Shown: piece by piece, positions 1 to 7,981 of the stretch
How positions within the stretch are numbered: the stretch's first letter is position 1
Layout: every line of letters starts with the position of its first letter
DNA from: a virus
IMG/VR virus record: IMGVR_UViG_3300011424_000004
Location: 1-21,630 of that record
Reading direction: 5' to 3' (one strand)
Length of the DNA stretch: 21,630 nucleotides
Program-made: the position numbers and the translations under genes
Notes under the pieces: model-generated
The model's input: only the letters and a program-made list of their open reading frames with translations
The model's database searches: none
What the model was told of the DNA's origin: nothing

Positions 1-942
1 AGGACCGGCAAGAAGCATATTAGTAGAATCAACGTTAGGATCTCTATATGCTTCAAGAATATTTTCTCTTCCCCCACCAGCTAATCTACTCGCTCCTCCC
101 ATTCCTACCTGGAACATTCCCATTCCTACTTCCATGGGACTTCTTGCAGAATAAATTTGCTCAGCACCTTGAGCTACAGATACTGCATCTCCTAAATCTC
201 CAACTGCTCCTAATCCTTTTCCGATCATACCGCCAGTTTTACTTAATGGACCACCGGCGAGGCCAGCAATATTAGTAATCCCACCAACGGTTTTCATGGC
301 TGCTAATGGAGCCGTGTCACGAATAGCACGATATCTTGCACGAGCTTCTGGCGTATCATCAATAAGCCAAGATGGAGCTTCATCAGGTCCTAATGGACGT
401 CCAGGGTCCATTAGTTCTTCATTACTATTAGCTAGACGTAATTCTTCCGCATTGATACCCTTCTGAAATACGTTAGGTTCCTTATCAGGATTAAATATTG
501 CGTCAGCACGATCTTCAGCCGTAAAATTTTCTTGATCTAGAAATGGTTCAACCCACTGGCCTATACGGGATCTACGAAGGTCATTAGGAATGCCTTTAAC
601 GTTATCCCAAGAATAAGCATTAGTATCAAAGAATTTCTTAAGGCTACTTAAAGGATCATCATTTTCATAGGTTGGATCAATCTTACTATTAGTTCCGATG
701 GTAGCTTCATGAACTAATGGACGTTCAGGAACTTTAACGTCTCTATCGCCATACTGAATTAGATTTCCAAAATCAGGAACTTCTTCTACAGGACCTAAGC
801 TACTTCCACTCTGAACATCACTAAAATCTGGCCCATTCTGTTGTTCATCAATAGCATCAACATCTTCAAGCGTGGGTGCTCTACCAGCATCCCAATCGAA
901 TATTACGTTCCTTCCAGATCGTGCCTTGAGTTTATATTGCAT
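1..942 (-). CDS. Partial gene: probable internal virion / DNA-ejection protein, N-terminal 314 residues
   Basis: An open frame starts at the ATG at 942-940 and runs without a stop to position 1, so the C-terminus lies outside the window. In-frame TAA at 966-964 and the lack of another start codon fix this ATG; I see no clear ribosome-binding site. The protein begins MQYKLKARSGRNVIFDWDAG, followed by an acidic stretch (DVDAIDEQQ). A short domain ending near W-D and then a 'T.ED.DAI' helix is common at the N-terminus of large phage internal proteins (from memory). Residues about 215-260 are Gly/Ala-rich and weakly hydrophobic. It lies last in the visible operon, 11 nt after the preceding gene, in the place where podoviruses usually encode their largest ejection protein. 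Function is inferred from position and composition; no enzymatic motif is visible in this part. Confidence 0.75.
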   Translation of the reverse strand, partial: MQYKLKARSGRNVIFDWDAGRAPTLEDVDAIDEQQNGPDFSDVQSGSSLGPVEEVPDFGNLIQYGDRDVKVPERPLVHEATIGTNSKIDPTYENDDPLSSLKKFFDTNAYSWDNVKGIPNDLRRSRIGQWVEPFLDQENFTAEDRADAIFNPDKEPNVFQKGINAEELRLANSNEELMDPGRPLGPDEAPSWLIDDTPEARARYRAIRDTAPLAAMKTVGGITNIAGLAGGPLSKTGGMIGKGLGAVGDLGDAVSVAQGAEQIYSARSPMEVGMGMFQVGMGGASRLAGGGRENILEAYRDPNVDSTNMLLAGP

Positions 943-953
943 TAGCGTTAGCG

Positions 954-2054
954 TTATTGAAAGTTAAAGCCAGAGGGATCATCTTCATCATCGTCAGGTT
1001 CGTCAGGTTCCGTTTCAGAGGTATTAGGTACAGAGTTGGGTTTCATACCCTTTTTAAGAAGGTCATTTACTCGTTGGATTCTCCAGTTACGTAGCTCTTG
1101 AGGAAGACCAGTTTTGGGTCTACCTTTCTCATCGTAAAACTCAGAAAATCTCGGATCGGCAGATAACTCAGCATCTACAATTTTTGCTGCTTTTATCTGG
1201 TTATCCATTTGGCGACTTTGAGCTAGATCCGGATCTACAGCTTTAGGAGCATTTCCTCTAGTTTTAGCTAATGCCAATCTTTCTTTACTTATACCTAATT
1301 GGGCATTACGAGCACCAATAGCAGAATTAGTATTACGCTCTCTTAATCCGTAATTACGTTCTCTATCAGCTGCAATTCCTTCGTAACGAGTTCTTGTATC
1401 CTTTAAGCGTTGCTGATCTACATCGTTACGTAAATCTTTATAATACGCATCACGATCATTATCTTCAATACGATCACGATACATATCCGTATAGTTCTGA
1501 TTACGCATTCCACGTTGATTAGCTTCATCTTCTAGCTTGGCGAGTTTGTACATATTCTCGCCACGATCGTCATAGTCTTTTTTAGCTAAATTATATTTTT
1601 CGTCTCTAAAATTTATTCCAGCTCCAACATTTCCACTTGCGGCGGCAATAAAACTACCTAGAAGTTTTCTACCAGTAGAAGGTTTATAATCATCACGTTT
1701 CGGCATTGCTCGTGAATACGTTTCGTACTCTTTAGCTGCATAATCACTCGGTTTAAAACGATCTTCATTCATACGCTCAGGAGCATACGGACCTTGTTTA
1801 TTTTCAGCAGGAATACTATCAGGACGAGATGATAGCATATAACCTAGGGCACCATCTAATCCACTAAGTTTATCATCCTTACTCATACTTTCGTATGGAT
1901 CATCGGATGGAACGCTGTCTGGATTATTAGAAATCATATAACCCAAAGCACCATCCAAGCCTTTGAGTTTATCCTCTCTACCCATACTATCATACGAATC
2001 ATCTTGACTGTAGGATGGTTTACGATACTTACCGTAGTTAGCTAGAGATATCAT
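954..2054 (-). CDS. Putative ejection/internal virion protein with tandem 33-residue N-terminal duplication
   Basis: A 366-residue charged protein. Residues 18-50 and 51-83 are contiguous 33-residue repeats, identical at 22 of 33 positions by hand count, sharing the core GLDGALGYM and ending PDSVPS or PDSIPA. Residues about 130-150 hold a short apolar patch (LLGSFIAAASGNVGAGINF). Residues 150-275 are rich in Arg, Asp, Tyr and Asn and look like long helices. The C-terminus is very acidic (DEPDDDEDD) and ends SGFNFQ. It starts at the ATG at 2054, 1 nt after the stop of the upstream gene. The position between a glycine-zipper protein and a larger partial protein fits a block of DNA-ejection proteins packaged inside the head. 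I do not recognise a named family, so the role is inferred from context. Confidence 0.7.
   Translation of the reverse strand: MISLANYGKYRKPSYSQDDSYDSMGREDKLKGLDGALGYMISNNPDSVPSDDPYESMSKDDKLSGLDGALGYMLSSRPDSIPAENKQGPYAPERMNEDRFKPSDYAAKEYETYSRAMPKRDDYKPSTGRKLLGSFIAAASGNVGAGINFRDEKYNLAKKDYDDRGENMYKLAKLEDEANQRGMRNQNYTDMYRDRIEDNDRDAYYKDLRNDVDQQRLKDTRTRYEGIAADRERNYGLRERNTNSAIGARNAQLGISKERLALAKTRGNAPKAVDPDLAQSRQMDNQIKAAKIVDAELSADPRFSEFYDEKGRPKTGLPQELRNWRIQRVNDLLKKGMKPNSVPNTSETEPDEPDDDEDDPSGFNFQ
1806..2003 (-). repeat. Two tandem 99-bp coding repeats in the ejection-protein gene
   Basis: Repeat 1 is 2003-1905 and repeat 2 is 1904-1806 on the minus strand, exactly contiguous and in frame. Each encodes one 33-residue unit. 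The protein copies share 22 of 33 residues and the DNA has drifted at many third positions, so this is an old duplication kept under protein-level constraint, not a recent slippage or assembly artefact. Confidence 0.85.
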
Positions 2055-2055
2055 A

Positions 2056-3096
2056 TTACTGCCTCACTCCCCCAGCAACTCCACCAACTACTGCACCTAT
2101 TGCAGTTCCCCATCCTGGCATTACTGCACTTCCAGCTGCCGCACCACTTAATGCACCAGAGCCTGCACCACCCCAATTAAATCCAGTTTTCTTTCCCGCA
2201 TTGTACGCACCATACGAATTGGTTAATCCTTGGTTACGTGTATTCAACGTATCATTACTCATTCCCATATAACCAAGATCATTTGTATTTTGAGTACGTA
2301 AATCTTGCATTCCGCTTAGTGCTCCAAGCTTAATCTTATTATACTCACCTAGAGCACCATATCCAGCCGTCCTACTTCGATTAATATCAGACATCATTCC
2401 TAGCTCGGCTTCATTTGCAGAATTCATGCCGCCGAGATAGTTCTTACTTAATTGATCTTGTAATCTAGCCTCAGAATCAGTCATTCCTTGAGCACCCCAC
2501 TGGCGCCCACCACGAACCATTCCTGCTAATTCTGTTTCTACACCTATGTTTGTTTCTGCGGCGGCTCTTGCTGCATCACGAGCCAACATCCTTGATTGAG
2601 AGTTATATCCAGGATTAAATCCTCCCTGTGCAGCATTTCCTTGGGATAAGTTTCTCTTGAGTCCGGCGAAAATGCTAGGAGTAACAGCATTGCCTCTTGA
2701 TCTGTAATTTGCCAGGTCACCTGGCGAGAATCCGCCTGTTTTAGAGAATTCATCATAAACTCCACCACCTCTCATACGAGCCATATCTTCAGGTGATATG
2801 GAGTTTTTAGCCCAGTTAGTTAAATCATCTGTACGTCCATAGATTCTTCCACGCTCCATATCTCCCCAACCGCCATTTGAGGAGAAATCCATAAGAGCAT
2901 CTTCTTGGCGCCTATCATTTAGAATATTATTATATCCTAAAGTAAGATCGCCACGAAGTTGCTCATTTCCTAGATACGCAGTGTCTCCACGTTCTATGGC
3001 ACGGTTACTAATATCTTGGGTTCTATCCTTGGTGTACTGTACATCTCCAGGAATTTGAGCTTTGGGGTCGAATTTATCTGATTTCTTCTTACCCAT
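2056..3096 (-). CDS. Putative internal virion protein with C-terminal glycine zipper
   Basis: A 346-residue protein. The N-terminus is basic (MGKKKSDKFDPKAQIPGD). The middle is rich in Gly, Asn, Met and Arg with helical stretches (ARDAARAAAETNIGVETELAG, about 172-192). The last ~36 residues (309-344) form a Gly/Ala/Val segment with small residues repeating every three to four positions and one central PGWGTAIGA turn. Such glycine-zipper hairpins recur in phage internal proteins thought to insert into the host envelope during genome ejection. The ATG at 3096 overlaps the end of the GNAT gene by 8 nt and has a GGAG site 7 nt upstream. The ejection role is inferred from the C-terminal segment and the gene order; no catalytic motif is seen. 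Confidence 0.7.
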   Translation of the reverse strand: MGKKKSDKFDPKAQIPGDVQYTKDRTQDISNRAIERGDTAYLGNEQLRGDLTLGYNNILNDRRQEDALMDFSSNGGWGDMERGRIYGRTDDLTNWAKNSISPEDMARMRGGGVYDEFSKTGGFSPGDLANYRSRGNAVTPSIFAGLKRNLSQGNAAQGGFNPGYNSQSRMLARDAARAAAETNIGVETELAGMVRGGRQWGAQGMTDSEARLQDQLSKNYLGGMNSANEAELGMMSDINRSRTAGYGALGEYNKIKLGALSGMQDLRTQNTNDLGYMGMSNDTLNTRNQGLTNSYGAYNAGKKTGFNWGGAGSGALSGAAAGSAVMPGWGTAIGAVVGGVAGGVRQ

Positions 3097-3490
3097 TTGT
3101 TAGCTCCAATACAGCAGCTTGCCCAGTTATGGGTTTAAATCCAAAATGACTATACAAGTGCCCCATGAATTTCTCATCACGTGAAAATACATGAAGCTCT
3201 TCTAGACCCTTAGACCGACTTATTTTAATAGCCGCTTCCATTAGTGCTCTAAAGGAGAAAACCTTATCAGCTAGGCTTGCATCTTTATCAAGGATCATTG
3301 TAGCTTCGGCCATTAGTTTCACAGTGCCGGCCGCTATAATACGATCATCACGCTCTACAATTGCTTCCGTAACAATGTTCGATAAAGATGGAAGATCAAA
3401 GTTATTAGCGTGATGTTTAGTATACAAAGCTTGGATCTTCTCTAGATCATTATTACGTATACCATGACGAAATGTTAATTCTCCACTCAT
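3089..3490 (-). CDS. Divergent GNAT-fold acetyltransferase-like protein in the virion gene block
   Basis: A 133-residue protein read from the ATG at 3490-3488. A TTG at 3502 would add four residues, but the ATG has a GGGGTGG ribosome-binding sequence at 3500-3494 and shares a TAATG junction with the stop of the upstream gene. The order of elements looks like the GNAT fold: an N-terminal strand and helix with R.GI..NDLEKIQALY, a central strand pair around RIIAAGTVKL, a long helix (VFSFRALMEAAIKISRSKGL) and a final strand-helix-strand ending HLYSHFGFKPITG. The acetyl-CoA pyrophosphate loop (Q/R-x-x-G-x-G/A) is not recognisable before the long helix, so activity is doubtful. Proteins like this recur near tail and ejection genes of uncultured podoviruses (recalled, not searched). 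It may modify, or act as a structural partner of, a virion protein. Confidence 0.7.
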   Translation of the reverse strand: MSGELTFRHGIRNNDLEKIQALYTKHHANNFDLPSLSNIVTEAIVERDDRIIAAGTVKLMAEATMILDKDASLADKVFSFRALMEAAIKISRSKGLEELHVFSRDEKFMGHLYSHFGFKPITGQAAVLELTNG

Positions 3491-4323
3491 TATCCACCCC
3501 AAGCGCTTGGTTTAACTCCACCAGTTTTAGGAGTATTAGGCACTGGTAATCCATAGGTAGGATTATTTTGTGCGGAAAGGCCATTAAGTCCAAGAGTAGG
3601 ATTATTGTTATACATAGTTGGGCCTTGTTGATACTCTTTAGGAACCGGTTGTCCAGTAGGGCCAGTATTATCTGGGGTAGCTTTACTAGGAACTCCTCCC
3701 CAAGCTCCAGAATTAGTTCTACGATAAGGTGCCGGCGCTGGAGGAGTAGAAACGGATGAAGAATTGCTCACTCCAGTGTTACCAGTAGAGTAATTATAAT
3801 TAGGTAATAAACCTGTATTACCACCAGAATAATCAATAGTTCCAGTCTGTGGAGTACCCGTTCCAGGACCACTTCCTCCCCACGCACCATTAGGTCTAGA
3901 TAATCCACTAGAACCCATTTTATACGGCTGACCAATTGGGCGCCCAAATTGATCGTAACGTCCACGAACTCCACCTTGACCATCAGGATCTATAAATCCG
4001 CCTTGACCATCAGGAATCCAGTGTCCGAATTGCTGATTCTTTTGTGCAGCGTAAGCACCGTACTGTTCACCCTCTCTCTTTGCTCCCTCTTCTCCACCAA
4101 AGAAGTTAAATCGTGCTCTTCCTTCTTCTTTCTTATCTAGAATTCCTAGATCAGCAAGAGTAGCTCCACGACCTAATTCTCTCTTTGTATCTTCTTGCTC
4201 TTGAGCAATAGCACGTTTCCATGCCCTACGTTGTTCAGTAGTACCAGGATCATTATTATCAGCTAAACGAACTGATTCAGAATCAATACCAGTATAGAAA
4301 CTCGGACGATTCTTATTAGCCAT
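3490..4323 (-). CDS. Largely disordered Gly/Pro/Asn-rich protein with repeated AWGG motifs
   Basis: A 277-residue protein. Residues 1-100 are charged and probably helical. Residues 100-277 are low in order and rich in Gly, Pro, Asn, Thr and Tyr. Three copies of a five-residue motif stand out: GAWGG at 146-150, GAWGG at 206-210 and SAWGG as the very last five residues (273-277). Smaller internal echoes are DGQGGFIDPDGQGG (105-118) and NNPTLGL / NNPTYGL. The spacing and the terminal copy suggest short binding peptides docking on a partner such as a portal or tail ring. The ATG is at 4323; the stop overlaps the GNAT start in a TAATG. It lies between a fibre-like protein and the ejection genes, so a virion role is likely, but no family is recognised. 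Confidence 0.65.
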   Translation of the reverse strand: MANKNRPSFYTGIDSESVRLADNNDPGTTEQRRAWKRAIAQEQEDTKRELGRGATLADLGILDKKEEGRARFNFFGGEEGAKREGEQYGAYAAQKNQQFGHWIPDGQGGFIDPDGQGGVRGRYDQFGRPIGQPYKMGSSGLSRPNGAWGGSGPGTGTPQTGTIDYSGGNTGLLPNYNYSTGNTGVSNSSSVSTPPAPAPYRRTNSGAWGGVPSKATPDNTGPTGQPVPKEYQQGPTMYNNNPTLGLNGLSAQNNPTYGLPVPNTPKTGGVKPSAWGG

Positions 4324-4325
4324 AT

Positions 4326-5003
4326 TTAATTTAACCTATAAGCTGCAACTTCAGTATAACGTCCTGCATTACCTTTTCTTATGCCAGTGGTGTTTTCAAA
4401 ATATACTGTATCGAATGCTAGCAAATCTAAAATTTTAATGAATTGTGTCATGACAAACCCTCCTCCGCCTGCGGCAGCGTCAAAATCAGTTCCTACGTTA
4501 ACAGCACCAGCGGCGGCTGAAACATGAAATATACTAACTTGACCTACACCACCAGCATCTGCTGTAACGTAGCAAGTTGCAAGGAATAAGTATTTACCAC
4601 GGATGTTACATTGAATTTCAGTATTTCCGTTAATTAGTGTAAACAAAATGGGATCATTATATAATTCTGTATCCCAAGTATATTTACCTAATCCTGCTAT
4701 ATCAGCGCTCTGATACCAAGCACCGGCGGCTGGAAGACCGAAAATATGGTTATTTACATCCGCGCCACAATAAGGATTCGGTTCTCCGAATTGAGCAATT
4801 TGAAATGGGTCAGGAGCTTGTACGCTTAATTGGTCACTTATACGAAGAATATTAGGAGCGTTTTTACTTCCTGTAGTACGGCTAACTCCTTCTAATAGAC
4901 CCTTAAGATAATCTATATTATCTGCTAATTCCTTAAGAGCAGCATAACTATCTGGATTATCCTTTTGAATCTTCGTTAAAATATCAATAAAACCTTGCTT
5001 CAT
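4326..5003 (-). CDS. Virion protein with N-terminal helix and C1q/jelly-roll-like C-terminus (fibre-like)
   Basis: A 225-residue protein. Residues 1-45 are predicted helical (MKQGFIDILTKIQKDNPDSY then LKELADNIDYLKGLLEGV), a good candidate for trimerisation. Residues about 105-225 alternate beta strands and turns: a GKYLFLATCYVT strand, a VGQVSIFHVS strand, then FVMTQFIKILDLLAFDTVYFENTTG, ending EVAAYRLN. This order resembles the C1q/TNF-like beta-sandwich heads seen at the tips of phage fibres and on capsid decoration proteins. The start overlaps the stop of the upstream tail gene in ATGA, so the two are probably translationally coupled. Receptor binding or capping of the tail is possible; the fold assignment is by eye. 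Confidence 0.6.
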   Translation of the reverse strand: MKQGFIDILTKIQKDNPDSYAALKELADNIDYLKGLLEGVSRTTGSKNAPNILRISDQLSVQAPDPFQIAQFGEPNPYCGADVNNHIFGLPAAGAWYQSADIAGLGKYTWDTELYNDPILFTLINGNTEIQCNIRGKYLFLATCYVTADAGGVGQVSIFHVSAAAGAVNVGTDFDAAAGGGGFVMTQFIKILDLLAFDTVYFENTTGIRKGNAGRYTEVAAYRLN

Positions 5004-6991
5004 CTGGGCCTCTGTTGCCAGATAGTTTTAGTAAATGTACTAAGTTTAGTAAATTTAAATAACCCCACTGCTGAGATATCATTTTCTATTCTGACTACAA
5101 TTCGTTGAGATATAGCATTAACAAGAACGTCTATTTCAGGCTGATCGTCCGTATACGTTTCTGAGGATTCAGATAATTGAATGGGAGTAGTAAGAACGTT
5201 GGTACCATCATTTATTCTTCTAGCAGTGATATACATCAAACCACGGCCGGCGGGACGTATACGTATAACATCTAGATGAATGTCGTTTCCTTCTTCGCCC
5301 TCTCCGATATAGTGAGTTTCAAAAGGAGACCAAACTGGATATTCTACCGGATCAACTTCTGGTAATTGAAGAATATCTCCAATTTGTTGAAATTGCGGTC
5401 CCTCACGCATCTCATAAAGATCGTCTAGATCAGTGAAACTTAGAAAAAGTATACTAGTTCCACCGCCGCCTTCTTTGGCTTCTAGTGTATAGATACTTTC
5501 TATGTTTAATGTATTAGTTGGAGCATACGGATCACTGAAAGAAAATCCCCATAAAGACCACTTAACAGTATCGTAACTTAAACCTTCAGAATAATCACAT
5601 ACTAATATATTAGAGTAAACATCTATAGCTTGTTCAGGATCTCGTACAGCTAATATATAAATTCTTTGTAAAACAGGATCTACTACTACTCTCTTAGTAT
5701 ACCCACCGATATCATCCCAGTGAGATTGAATTACCCAAGAAAGTGGTTTCTCATCATAGCGGCCATAGAATTGCCATAAACCACCTTTAGTAAGAGTAAA
5801 GAATCTATCACTAACTTGGCCTGGAGTTGATAGAACTTCACTTATACCATCTTTGTCGGTACCTTTACCGTTCTCGATTAGATCAACAGGCCACGTATTA
5901 GGTGGATTACCATTTGATGTACATACGTAATGTCTTAGAGATTTGAATAAATGCAAAGATCCACGAAATTCAATTCCGTTTAATACACCACCATTCCCAC
6001 TAACACCATGTATAGGTATTCTATCACCTATTCCGGGGTCACAGATAATAAATCCTTCTGACTCTAGAAAGGTTTCTGGGCTTCCTGGAGTACTTACTCG
6101 TGGAAATGATTCAAATCCATCTTGACCAAGAAGTACAAGAGAACCTTGGTATGTAACTAATTTCTTACCGCTTGTTATTTCTTCAAACACAGTAAGAAGA
6201 TAATCAGCAGAATCTACAAGCTGGCTATCATAAAGATTAATGCTAAACGTTGTGACACCATTTGCAACTTCCCCAACAAAGAATAGCTCATAGAATTCTT
6301 GATCTCCGTTGAAGTATGGAATAGCCTTTGTCATAAGAATATGACATTTGGTTACTTCCGCACCACCAACGGGAATATTAGTTAGGTCAATTTGTTTAGC
6401 ACCTGGAGCGTTATAATCTAAATATGGAGTACCAGGTGGAGTTATAAATCCGCTAGTTGTCTCATAAGCTATAGAAATAAGATGTTTCCCACGTTCTACA
6501 AATCCAGCACCGGCGGATGTAGTAGCAGTGAATCCAGCAAAAACAGGTTTAGCTCCGGCAGCAACTCTAGCTGTTGTAGCACCGTCATCAAGTACCCAAA
6601 GTTTATCTACTGCACCAGATGTAGGCATAAAATAGATACGCTTAAATAACTCTATAGCTGAGAAATCTGTAGCTCCCGCAACCGTGCATATCGGTGTACT
6701 AAGATCACTAGATATATAAAAACTACCAGTAGCTTTATCTATTACAAGAAATCTTTCAAATCCTCCGCCTGGAACAGCATCTACAATACGACCATGAGTT
6801 CCTGGCAACGAATTAACAGGAGCAGAGCCGTAATATCCCTGTCTACTTACTCCCTGTCTTGTCTTTACTAAATGTTCGTCAAACGTAATATTATAAGCAG
6901 CCCGATTATAATTCGGGGGAATAGCATACCCGGTCCCACGTTGGAACCAACCTTTTGCTGGAAAGAAATTTTGAGGATTGTGCCCATCCAT
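5000..6991 (-). CDS. Putative tail nozzle/stopper protein (podovirus tail hub, beta-rich)
   Basis: A 663-residue beta-rich protein with no signal peptide or membrane segment. The N-terminus (MDGHNPQNFFPAKGWFQRGT) leads into a RQGV motif and a series of strand-turn units with aromatic strands (FLVIDKATGSFYISSD, RIYFMPTSGAVDKLWVLDDG, ..LSWVIQSHWDDIGGYTKRVV, ..LLVCDY..). Repeated four-stranded units of this type suggest a beta-propeller, as found in tail-tube and nozzle proteins of short-tailed phages such as P22 gp10. The gene directly follows the small beta protein and the adaptor, where a stopper/nozzle gene is expected, and precedes the fibre-like gene with a 4-nt overlap. No tape measure is present, which supports a short tail. 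A tail spike or fibre hub is a less likely alternative. Confidence 0.65.
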   Translation of the reverse strand: MDGHNPQNFFPAKGWFQRGTGYAIPPNYNRAAYNITFDEHLVKTRQGVSRQGYYGSAPVNSLPGTHGRIVDAVPGGGFERFLVIDKATGSFYISSDLSTPICTVAGATDFSAIELFKRIYFMPTSGAVDKLWVLDDGATTARVAAGAKPVFAGFTATTSAGAGFVERGKHLISIAYETTSGFITPPGTPYLDYNAPGAKQIDLTNIPVGGAEVTKCHILMTKAIPYFNGDQEFYELFFVGEVANGVTTFSINLYDSQLVDSADYLLTVFEEITSGKKLVTYQGSLVLLGQDGFESFPRVSTPGSPETFLESEGFIICDPGIGDRIPIHGVSGNGGVLNGIEFRGSLHLFKSLRHYVCTSNGNPPNTWPVDLIENGKGTDKDGISEVLSTPGQVSDRFFTLTKGGLWQFYGRYDEKPLSWVIQSHWDDIGGYTKRVVVDPVLQRIYILAVRDPEQAIDVYSNILVCDYSEGLSYDTVKWSLWGFSFSDPYAPTNTLNIESIYTLEAKEGGGGTSILFLSFTDLDDLYEMREGPQFQQIGDILQLPEVDPVEYPVWSPFETHYIGEGEEGNDIHLDVIRIRPAGRGLMYITARRINDGTNVLTTPIQLSESSETYTDDQPEIDVLVNAISQRIVVRIENDISAVGLFKFTKLSTFTKTIWQQRPR

Positions 6992-7006
6992 AGAACCGGG
7001 TATCCT

Positions 7007-7336
7007 TTACTTACTGTAAGTTACAACTGCATCAATAACATCGCCAGACAGCGCGGCATTATATGCAGCAACAGAGTGTTCAGCAAATGGAGAGTTTCCA
7101 CTTACCGCAGTTGGAATGAACGCTCTCATTCCTCTGTTAGCGTAGTCATACTTATAGATGTAACCAGCTTTTCCAGTGATCTCTACCTGAACAGGATCCT
7201 TTGCAGTCCATCCTGGTAATCCACGAAAATCTAATGGATCAGGAGATGCATATGATCCAGAAGCCGTAATACGACAGTAAAGCCTAATTTCTTTCAGATC
7301 AGAACTCTTTCGATTAACCGTTACTGTTAGCGCCAT
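7007..7336 (-). CDS. Small beta-rich virion protein, phage-conserved unknown
   Basis: A 109-residue protein starting MALTVTVNRKSSDLKEIRLY. It has a GYIYKYDYANRGMRAFIP segment near residues 58-75 and ends with VIDAVVTYSK. I recall a family of small phage proteins with a 'G.v.eYDY.n..ikAy' signature and a terminal beta strand, usually next to coat or connector genes, whose role is unproven (recalled, not searched). The start overlaps the stop of the adaptor gene by 10 nt, so the two are probably made together. A capsid-stabilising, decoration or connector role is plausible. No membrane, metal-binding or catalytic motif is seen. Confidence 0.6.
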   Translation of the reverse strand: MALTVTVNRKSSDLKEIRLYCRITASGSYASPDPLDFRGLPGWTAKDPVQVEITGKAGYIYKYDYANRGMRAFIPTAVSGNSPFAEHSVAAYNAALSGDVIDAVVTYSK

Positions 7337-7980
7337 TGGTTTCTAATTCCTTTATATGGTAAACGTCGAATAGGTACAGCTTGTAAGTTCTTTACGTTGA
7401 TACTTATTACTTTTCGTAATTCGTCTTTTGCTTCTAGATTGTAAATTTCGGCGAATTCAAAGTTCTGTAAACGAACTGCTGCTAATGCTGCCGTGCGATA
7501 TTCTAGATATGCTTGACCACCAAGAATTGGAATTGGATCATCATCTATAGGAAGTACTCCAAGATCCTTAGTATAGTGAATTTTTATGTCGTTATCTTGT
7601 GAAGCTCCAATTAGCTGAATTTCCTGATCTACCCAAGCCCAATCTAATAATCTCACATCAGGAGTACGCTCTGGTAAGAAATCCCAACGTCTCATTGGTA
7701 CAAATAACTCTGTGCTTCCTTCCGTACGTTCCAACAATTCGATTGGTACGATTAAGTCGGTAGGATACGTTACGCTCACTGGTACAGCACTCAGCGGAAC
7801 GTTTATTACAGCACTTATTTCATCCGTTAGCGGTACACCAACAGCTTGAAGTTCCGTAACCATATCGCCGTAAGCTTTTATTAAATGCTCACGTAGACGA
7901 GTGTCTGTCCAAAATTGTGTAATACTATCATTAAGCATCGGCCTAACGTTCGCGTAAATATCCGTAGGCAGATATGCCAT
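7327..7980 (-). CDS. Putative head-tail adaptor (connector) protein
   Basis: A 217-residue protein. The N-terminus (MAYLPTDIYANVRPMLNDSI) leads into a helical bundle (TRLREHLIKAYGDMVTELQAVGVP), then a beta region with YPTDLIVPIELLERTEG and FVPMRRWDFLPE, a DWAWVDQEIQLIGASQDNDIKIHY strand pair, and a C-terminal helical part (LEYRTAALAAVRLQNFEFAEIY). This order, with aspartate/tryptophan beta strands followed by an Ala-rich helix, matches adaptor-like proteins I recall from uncultured podoviruses, placed after coat-region genes and before the tail hub. An adaptor forms the ring that joins the portal to the tail. It begins 1 nt after the upstream stop. Function is by analogy and gene order. Confidence 0.65.
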   Translation of the reverse strand: MAYLPTDIYANVRPMLNDSITQFWTDTRLREHLIKAYGDMVTELQAVGVPLTDEISAVINVPLSAVPVSVTYPTDLIVPIELLERTEGSTELFVPMRRWDFLPERTPDVRLLDWAWVDQEIQLIGASQDNDIKIHYTKDLGVLPIDDDPIPILGGQAYLEYRTAALAAVRLQNFEFAEIYNLEAKDELRKVISINVKNLQAVPIRRLPYKGIRNQWR

Positions 7981-7981
7981 T

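Noticed and set aside
2544-2768. Minus-strand frame inside the glycine-zipper protein gene
   Set aside because: It is fully contained in a longer gene on the same strand, lacks a ribosome-binding site and has unstructured composition.
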